Source: JAIEPW01 sp964406035 (lineage in GTDB: Bacteria > Acidobacteriota > Terriglobia > Bryobacterales > Bryobacteraceae). From it: a stretch of DNA of 19,039 nt. A program made the position numbers and the translations under genes. The DNA is taken from assembly GCA_964406035.1 (NCBI GenBank), contig CAYOQB010000104.1, forward strand, positions 1-19,039, read 5' to 3'. Positions 7,753 to 12,107 of this stretch are shown here, one piece after another; position 1 is the stretch's first letter; each line of letters starts with the position of its first letter. The notes under the pieces are model-generated. The model was given only the letters and a program-made list of their open reading frames with translations. It was not told where the DNA came from and made no database searches.

Positions 7753-8332
7753 AACTTCCGCCGCGCTCGCTCACTACTCATTTGCCAGACCTCGCCCTCC
7801 ACGTCACCCAACGCGGCAACTTCGGCCAACCCATCGTCTCTACTACCTGAAACTCCTCGAGCGCCACCCGAAGCGCACCGCGTGCGCGTCATCGCCCGGT
7901 GCCTGATGTCCAACCACAGCCACCTCATCGTAAAACCCGACGAGGAGGAGGCGCTCTCGAACATGATCAACTGCCGGCTGCGCCGCAGCGGGCAGTTGTG
8001 GAAATGCCGCTATTTTGCTTGTGTTTTGGACGAAAAACACTTCGCCTGCGCGCTGCGCTACGTCGAGCTGAATCCGGTTCGCGCGCGCATGACCTCGCGC
8101 GCGGAGGAGTACCGCTTGTCGGTCGCCGCCAACGCAAACATTTGAGAGCCGCTTTGATTTGGACTACTGGAGGCTCGCATTGGGCGCGAAGCAGCCCCGC
8201 CGCGAGCTCGCCGCGATCCGCAAGGCCACCCGACACCGAGGCGAGCTTCTTTGCGGAGATCGAGGAGCGTTTCGGCGTCGCGTTTGCGAGGCCGAAATCC
8301 GTGCCTCGAAAAGTGGTCCAAAGCCACGAGGG
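7753..8332 (+). pseudogene. REP-associated tyrosine transposase (RAYT, Y1_Tnp family), frameshifted remnant
   Basis: Pieces of one RAYT lie in order but in three frames. FRRARSLLI (from 7756) is in frame 1. PDLALHVTQRGNFGQPIV (7785-~7838) is in frame 3 and runs into a stop. RLYYLKLLERH (~7838-7870) is in frame 2. RVRVIARCLMSNHSHLIVKPDEEEALSNMI (from ~7881), followed by LWKCRYFACVLDEKHFACALRYVELNPVRA, is in frame 1 and ends at a stop at 8143-8145. Beyond that stop are LDYWRLALGA and RELAAIRKATR (from 8159), FFAEIEERFGVAFARPKS (~8244-8300) and SGPKPRG (to 8332), the usual RAYT tail, again in alternating frames. The HUH motif is present as HSH and the catalytic-Tyr region as RYVELNP. Stretches between HVTQRGN and MSNH, and after SNMI, are shorter than in intact members, so deletions accompany the frameshifts. 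No active protein can be made. Confidence 0.85.
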
Positions 8333-8406
8333 GTACCTTTTCGGAAGTCTTTTTTCCACAGCCTAAGCTGCTGCCCCGGAAGCAGATCACTCTGTTTTCT
8401 CGTGCG

Positions 8407-8437
8407 GATCGGTGCCTGGCACCACCAGGCACCGATC
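8407..8437. repeat. REP-like palindrome, copy B
   Basis: Perfect 13-bp stem: arm GATCGGTGCCTGG, loop CACCA, arm CCAGGCACCGATC. The inner 25 nt (8410-8434) are the exact reverse complement of copy C at 11756-11780. It lies 74 nt after the last recognisable RAYT codon. Confidence 0.9.
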
Positions 8438-8450
8438 GAGGCACCGATCG
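8428..8450 (+). repeat. short tandem duplication at the right hairpin arm
   Basis: GGCACCGATCG occurs at 8428-8438 and again at 8440-8450, one base apart, repeating the outer arm of copy B. It looks like a local slippage or a second partial hairpin end. The rest of the gene-free stretch up to 8495 shows nothing else that I recognise. Confidence 0.6.
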
Positions 8451-8495
8451 GATTCCCCATCGGACGCACCATCTCCGCTGCGGCAGCCGGACCGT

Positions 8496-8501
8496 TATAA
8501 T
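8496..8501 (+). promoter_or_regulatory. consensus -10 hexamer TATAAT before the amidohydrolase (near-leaderless candidate)
   Basis: A perfect TATAAT ends 9 nt before the ATG at 8511, with no Shine-Dalgarno sequence between them. The predicted RNA start falls 0-4 nt before the start codon. No good -35 is seen 16-18 nt upstream. Confidence 0.5.
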
Positions 8502-8510
8502 CGAACCGTC

Positions 8511-10175
8511 ATGCGATTGCTTCCCATACTTCTCGCAGCCGCGGCGTTCGCGCAGCAGCCCGCCTACGACCTCGTCATCCGGAACGGCCGCATCGTCGAC
8601 GGCACTGGCGCCGCCTGGTTCCGCGGCGATATCGGAATCCGCGGCGGAAAAATCGCGCGCATTGCCCCGCCCGGCGCGCTTGCCAGCGCGGCAGCGAAGG
8701 ATCGCATCGATGCCAAAAACCTGATCGTCGCGCCCGGCTTCATCGACATCCAAAGCCATTCCCGCGATTCGTTCCTCCGCGGTGATTCGCGAGTAATCAG
8801 CAAAGTCACGCAAGGCATCACTACCGAAATTCTCGGTGAAGGCTCCACCAACGCACCGTACAACAACAACACCGCCAAGATGTACATGGATGAGGCCAAC
8901 CGCAAGCTGGACGCCCAGTTCGCGGGCCCGCGCGGCTTCCGCAACTGGCTGGCGGCGATCGAGAAGCGCGGCGCATCCACGAACTTCGGATCTTTCGTGG
9001 GAGCCACCACGCTGCGCGTCTTCGGCAAGGGCATGGACCAGGGCCAGCCTTCCGCCGCCGAGCTCGACGCCATGCGCACCGCCCTCAGAAACGCCATGGA
9101 AGACGGCGCGTTCGGCATCGCCAGCGCCCTGATCTACGCCCCCGGCGAGTACGCCGGCACCCCCGAGCTCATCGAGCTTTCCAAAACCATGGCGCCCTAC
9201 GGCGGCGTCTACATCACTCACATGCGCAGCGAAGCGGACAAGCTGCTGGAAGCCATCGACGAGGCCATCGAGATCGGGCGCAAGGGCGGCGTACCGGTGG
9301 AGATCTACCATCTGAAAGCCGCCGGCAAGCGTAACCACCCGAAGATGGCGCAGGCCATAGCGAAAATTCATGACGCTCGCGCACAAGGTCTCGATGTTCA
9401 GGCCAACATGTACCCTTATACGCAGGGCGGCACCGGCCTCAGCGCCTGCCTGCCGCCGTGGGCCATCGCCGGTGGGAAGCTCTTTGAGAACCTGCAAAGC
9501 AAGGAAAAACGCCAGAAGATGCGGGAGGAGATCGTGGCGGACGCGGGCGGTTGGGAAAACCTATGCGTGCTCTCCACCCCCGACGGTGTCCTGATCACCG
9601 CTCCGGAGAAGCCGGAGAACGCGAAGTATGCCGGCAAAACGCTGGCCCAGATCGCTCAGATGAGCGGCAAGGAGTGGATTGAGGCCGCCATGGACCTGGT
9701 GCTCAGCGAACGCGATCGCGTGGATGCCATCTTCGCCCTGAATAGCGAGGAGAATCTGCGGCTGCAAATCCGCCAGCCCTGGATCAAGTTCGGCACCGAT
9801 GCCGGCGGCGCGGATCCGGAAAAGGACAAGTTCCTGGTTCACCCGCGCTCCTACGGAACCTTCACGAAGATTCTGGGGCGCTTCGTGCGCGAGGAGAAAG
9901 TGATTCCGCTAGAGGACGCGATCCGCAAGATGACGTCCGCGGTGGCGGCGCGCCTGTCCATCCCGGATCGCGGCCTGGTGAAGGAAGGCTTCTGGGCCGA
10001 TCTCGTGATCTTCGACCCAGCCACGGTCATCGACAACGCTACCTTTGAAAACCCGCATCAGGTGTCCACCGGCATTCGCGACGTGCTCGTAAACGGAGTC
10101 CCCGTGGTCCGCGACGCCAAGCACACCGGCGCGAAGCCCGGCAAAATCGTGCGGGGACCGGGGTTTAAGCCGTGA
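8511..10175 (+). CDS. N-acyl-D-amino-acid deacylase-type amidohydrolase, exported
   Basis: 554 aa, close to the usual D-aminoacylase length plus a signal peptide (MRLLPILLAAAAFAQQ). The amidohydrolase frame is complete: YDLVIRNGRIVDGTG at 19-33, APGFIDIQSHSRDS at 74-87, VTQGITTEILGEGSTNAP at 99-116, YITHMRSE with His237, IYHLKAAGKRNHPK with His267, FGTDAGG with the catalytic Asp430, and HPRSYGTF at 444-451. Two departures from classical D-aminoacylase: the first His of the HxH pair is Gln81 (QSHS), and the GNCG segment that carries a metal-binding Cys is GEGS. The known reaction is hydrolysis of N-acyl-D-amino acids to D-amino acids. Here it may equally be a D-aminoacyl dipeptidase-like relative. 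The stop overlaps the GTG of the D,D-dipeptidase gene by 4 nt, so translation is probably coupled. The ATG is chosen because the signal peptide starts there and TATAAT lies just upstream. Confidence 0.88.
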   Translation: MRLLPILLAAAAFAQQPAYDLVIRNGRIVDGTGAAWFRGDIGIRGGKIARIAPPGALASAAAKDRIDAKNLIVAPGFIDIQSHSRDSFLRGDSRVISKVTQGITTEILGEGSTNAPYNNNTAKMYMDEANRKLDAQFAGPRGFRNWLAAIEKRGASTNFGSFVGATTLRVFGKGMDQGQPSAAELDAMRTALRNAMEDGAFGIASALIYAPGEYAGTPELIELSKTMAPYGGVYITHMRSEADKLLEAIDEAIEIGRKGGVPVEIYHLKAAGKRNHPKMAQAIAKIHDARAQGLDVQANMYPYTQGGTGLSACLPPWAIAGGKLFENLQSKEKRQKMREEIVADAGGWENLCVLSTPDGVLITAPEKPENAKYAGKTLAQIAQMSGKEWIEAAMDLVLSERDRVDAIFALNSEENLRLQIRQPWIKFGTDAGGADPEKDKFLVHPRSYGTFTKILGRFVREEKVIPLEDAIRKMTSAVAARLSIPDRGLVKEGFWADLVIFDPATVIDNATFENPHQVSTGIRDVLVNGVPVVRDAKHTGAKPGKIVRGPGFKP

Positions 10176-11086
10176 CGGCTCTGGTCCTCATCGCATTATT
10201 GGCGCAGGCGGGTCCGAAGCCGCCGGACGCCACCGCGGAACAGAAAGCGCGGATCGGAGAGTACGGTCCCGACAACGCGATCACCATCGTCTATGAAGAC
10301 GCCGGTTCGCTGTGGCTGAAGAAGAAAGACGAGCCGGCCCGCCCGGCCGCGGACGCCCGCTTCAGCCCCTGCTGTCTGGAACTCGGATCGCTGAAGATCG
10401 CGCGGCGCCCGGATCCCGCGGCGCCGGGCCAGACCTTCAAAATTCAGCCATTAAAATCGCTGGAAGCCTTGCGCGCGGAGGCCGCCTCGGCCCAACCTCC
10501 GGAGCAGCCTGGCGACCTGCGCAAGCCTGACCTGGTGGAACTCGCCAAGCTCGACAAAACCATCCGGCTGGACATCCGCTACGCAACCACCAACAACTTT
10601 ATGGGCGCGGCGTTCTACACCCATCCGCGCGCGTTTCTGCAGCGTCCCGCCGCGATGGCCGCCCTGCGCGCTCACCGCAAGCTGAAACCCTACGGATTCG
10701 GACTTCTGATCCACGACGGCTACCGCCCCTGGGCGGTCACCAAGATGTTCTGGGAAGCGACGCCTCCGGCGCAGCGCGGCTTCGTGGCGAACCCGGCCTC
10801 GGGCTCAAAGCACAATCGCGGCTGCGCGGTGGATCTGTCGATGTACGATCTCGCCACCGGCCAGCCGGTGGAGATGCCCTCGGGCTACGACGAGTTTTCG
10901 GACCGTGCATTTGCCGCGTATCCGGGCGGCACTTCGCTGCAACGCTGGCGGCGGGATCTGCTCCGCTGGGCCATGGAAAGCGAAGGATACGAGGTGAACC
11001 CCAGCGAGTGGTGGCACTTCGACTACAAGGACTGGAAGCTGTACCCGGTGATGAACGTTCCGTTTGAAAAACTGAGCCGCAAGTAG
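10172..11086 (+). CDS. D-alanyl-D-alanine dipeptidase, VanX/DdpX-type (peptidase M15D), exported
   Basis: 304 aa. The zinc-peptidase signatures of the VanX family are complete: GYRPW with Arg185, SKHNRGCAVDLS with zinc ligands His214 and Asp221, and EWWHFDY with catalytic Glu279 and zinc ligand His282. The family domain starts near residue 115 (PDLVELAKLDKTIRLDIRYATTNNFMG). Residues ~17-114 are an extra N-terminal region containing a possible beta-rich unit (ITIVYEDAGSLWLKKKDEPA) that I do not recognise. A short hydrophobic start (TALVLIALLAQAG) suggests export. The known reaction is D-Ala-D-Ala hydrolysis to two D-Ala. There is no vanH/vanA ligase pair nearby, so cell-wall dipeptide recycling rather than glycopeptide resistance is likely. 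The GTG start overlaps the stop of the amidohydrolase. Confidence 0.92.
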   Translation: MTALVLIALLAQAGPKPPDATAEQKARIGEYGPDNAITIVYEDAGSLWLKKKDEPARPAADARFSPCCLELGSLKIARRPDPAAPGQTFKIQPLKSLEALRAEAASAQPPEQPGDLRKPDLVELAKLDKTIRLDIRYATTNNFMGAAFYTHPRAFLQRPAAMAALRAHRKLKPYGFGLLIHDGYRPWAVTKMFWEATPPAQRGFVANPASGSKHNRGCAVDLSMYDLATGQPVEMPSGYDEFSDRAFAAYPGGTSLQRWRRDLLRWAMESEGYEVNPSEWWHFDYKDWKLYPVMNVPFEKLSRK

Positions 11087-11099
11087 TCCCACATCTGGA

Positions 11100-11146
11100 C
11101 CCAGAGCCATGAGGGAGCGCGGGGGAATGGATCGCTCGGCTCTGGG
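11100..11146. repeat. long inverted repeat between the dipeptidase and hicB
   Basis: Outer arms CCCAGAGCC (11100-11108) and GGCTCTGGG (11138-11146) pair perfectly. Inner arms GAGCG (11115-11119) and CGCTC (11133-11137) extend the stem to 14 bp with a 6-nt bulge on the left side. It starts 13 nt after the dipeptidase stop and ends 52 nt before hicB. It could end the upstream transcript, although no T run follows, or be a HicB operator. Confidence 0.55.
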
Positions 11147-11198
11147 CAATCAGCATTCCTACCCGTTAGACTCGATGTTGAGGACCAGTTCTAAGACT

Positions 11199-11420
11199 AT
11201 GAAATACACGGTGGTATTGGAACGGGAGCCGGATGGGGGGTTTGTGGCTTCGGTCCCGCTACTTCCTGGATGTGTTTCCCAAGGCGACAACCGGGACGAG
11301 GCAATAACGAATATCCGAGAGGCCATCGAACTCTACGTGGAGGATTGCCGCTTGGCCGGCGATCCAATTCCGCAGGAAGACTCACGCGAGTACGTTGAGC
11401 TTCGTACCGGCACCCGTTAG
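11199..11420 (+). CDS. hicB: HicB-family antitoxin (short form)
   Basis: 73 aa. The HicB partial RNase H-like fold is plain: KYTVVLEREPDGGFVASVPLLPGCVSQGD, then the helix DEAITNIREAIELYVEDC and a GDPIP tail. It is the short antitoxin form without a separate C-terminal DNA-binding domain. The ATG at 11199 is chosen because the family begins exactly at MKYTVVLE; a frame open further upstream to 11109 runs through a hairpin and has no homology I recognise. No strong Shine-Dalgarno sequence is visible. The known role is binding and neutralising the HicA mRNA endonuclease, and autorepression. The adjacent toxin gene is broken, so this antitoxin appears orphaned. Confidence 0.9.
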   Translation: MKYTVVLEREPDGGFVASVPLLPGCVSQGDNRDEAITNIREAIELYVEDCRLAGDPIPQEDSREYVELRTGTR

Positions 11421-11643
11421 AGGAAGCCGCCGTCGGACCTCTCGGGCGCAGCCCTACGGCAAGCTCTGGAGCGGATCGGCTTTGTCTTCCAGCGACCAAA
11501 AGGGAAGTCACATGATTCTCCGAAGGAGTGATCCGTATTCACGCGTTATGGTGCCGGATCACCGGCGAGTCCGCCCCGGCACCTTGTGGCAGATCTTGCA
11601 CGAGGCTGGCATCAGCATCGAGCAACTCAAAGAACTGCTTTAG
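11421..11643 (+). pseudogene. hicA: hicA toxin remnant: start codon lost and one-base frameshift
   Basis: Directly after the hicB stop, and in the same frame, the codons read RKPPSDLSGAALRQALERIGF then VFQRPKG, the normal HicA N-terminus (LSGxxLxxALERxGF). The codon where ATG is expected (11421-11423) is AGG and no other start exists before the homology. Near 11496-11502 (CCAAAAGGG) the homology jumps by +1 into the frame reading KGSHMILRR, then VMVPDH and RPGTLWQILHEAGISIEQLKELL, which ends at 11643. The key HicA residues of GSHMIL, including the catalytic His, survive only in the second frame. One extra A or C explains the shift. Both lesions together make active toxin unlikely. A TTG-initiated frame from 11395 joins the second half to non-HicA residues and is not convincing. 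Confidence 0.85.
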
Positions 11644-11714
11644 CTGTCGTCGCGCGGAGCGATGCGAGGGTGCATCGTACACACCTTTCCTTCGGGGCCG
11701 CAGACAGAAGAGAC

Positions 11715-11751
11715 CCTTACCTCCGCCGGTCGTCCGATCGCGGTGCATCCA
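11715..11751 (-). pseudogene. fragment resembling the 3' end of the propeller/amidohydrolase gene
   Basis: CCTTACCTCCGCCGGTCGT at 11715-11733 is identical to 14670-14688, the end of the gene at 14672-17971. The next 17-18 nt match 14709-14726 at about 14 positions once a 21-nt segment between two CGGTCGT repeats is skipped. On the minus strand it would read DAPRSDDRRR-stop against DALRSDDRPVDWHDRRR-stop in the intact gene, so the gap is 7 codons in frame. It ends 5 nt from hairpin copy C. The remainder of 11644-11714 shows nothing that I recognise. Confidence 0.5.
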
Positions 11752-11755
11752 GGAA

Positions 11756-11780
11756 CGGTGCCTGGTGGTGCCAGGCACCG
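11756..11780. repeat. REP-like palindrome, copy C
   Basis: Perfect 10-bp stem: arm CGGTGCCTGG, loop TGGTG, arm CCAGGCACCG. The 25 nt are the exact reverse complement of the core of copy B. Confidence 0.9.
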
Positions 11781-11835
11781 GTTTTGTATAAGGCTCAGCG
11801 GAAGCGTTGTTGTTTCTTCAAGTTATGCCGTGTCT

Positions 11836-11900
11836 CGGGCGTTCCCAAAAGCACCCCAGTTGGACTTGGCACACTTTTTTACAACAGTCCCGAACGCCCG
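11836..11900. repeat. inverted repeat inside the C-D interval
   Basis: CGGGCGTTC (11836-11844) and GAACGCCCG (11892-11900) are perfect 9-bp arms with 47 nt between them. On the plus strand, ACTTTTTT runs just before the right arm. It could fold as an RNA or mark an older insertion; nothing decides between these. Confidence 0.5.
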
Positions 11901-12071
11901 TTTCCCGCAAATTTGCCAGCAAAACGGTGGTGCGACAACTGTGCTGGACGTTAACGACCAAACCGCCCGGCGAAACAGGGGAGGGGTTGAAGCCAAGCCG
12001 GTTTCCGTTCGCCGCCCGTAGCCCCTTAAGCCTATCATTTGCAACTACTTATTCGCGTGCTCCAGCCCCGG

Positions 12072-12096
12072 CGGTGCCAGGTGGCGCCTGGCACCG
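12072..12096. repeat. REP-like palindrome, copy D
   Basis: Perfect 10-bp stem: arm CGGTGCCAGG, loop TGGCG, arm CCTGGCACCG. It is the reverse complement of copy A apart from one loop base. It lies 11 nt beyond the stop codon of the minus-strand peptidase, so its RNA hairpin would also end that transcript's 3' region. Confidence 0.9.
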
Positions 12097-12107
12097 TCCT
12101 TCGGAAG

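Larger units (their letters stand above)
7622..8437 (+). mobile_element. putative REP-bounded IS200/IS605-like or RAYT element, decayed
   Basis: An 816-nt segment starts with a type A hairpin (7622-7646) and ends with a type B hairpin (8407-8437), with a RAYT pseudogene as its only recognisable content. IS200/IS605 elements and RAYT/REP systems end in imperfect palindromes read by an HUH-Tyr transposase, and the layout fits. I see no shared guide tetranucleotide next to the hairpins and no target-site duplication, which such elements do not make anyway. The boundaries are an inference from the hairpins. Confidence 0.45.
11756..12096 (-). mobile_element. putative non-autonomous element bounded by hairpins C and D
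   Basis: Read on the minus strand this 341-nt segment begins with a type A hairpin (copy D), carries about 290 nt without a recognisable gene, and ends with a type B hairpin (copy C). That is the same order as in the RAYT-carrying segment 7622-8437. The cargo is visibly less GC-rich than its surroundings in parts (for example 11780-11830 and 12026-12060) and contains a 9-bp inverted repeat. I found no clear sequence similarity between the two cargoes. The call as a transposable unit is inference from end order alone. Confidence 0.35.

Noticed and set aside
7624..8145. 173-codon frame as an intact transposase
   Set aside because: It contains the HSH and YVELNP parts, but HVTQRGN lies in another frame and the tail lies beyond its stop, so it is only a fragment of a pseudogene.
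8058..9497. Long open frame on the minus strand (479 codons)
   Set aside because: Antisense to the amidohydrolase and the RAYT remnant; no recognisable motif, and the opposite strand has strong family motifs.
10172..11086. Vancomycin-resistance role for the VanX-type enzyme
   Set aside because: No VanH dehydrogenase, D-Ala-D-Lac ligase or VanRS pair nearby, and the partner gene is a D-aminoacylase-type enzyme.
11395..11643. TTG-started frame covering the second half of hicA
   Set aside because: Only the part after KGSH is HicA; the first ~37 residues come from hicB and hicA read out of frame. It would lack the first helix and strand of the toxin.
11756..12096. CRISPR-like array from the repeated palindromes
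   Set aside because: Only two copies about 290 nt apart, with perfect dyad symmetry and no regular spacers; no cas gene in the window.
12072..12096. Hairpin D as a Rho-independent terminator of the M1 peptidase gene
   Set aside because: No T run follows on the minus strand. It may still affect the 3' end of the RNA, but the same sequence occurs elsewhere away from gene ends.
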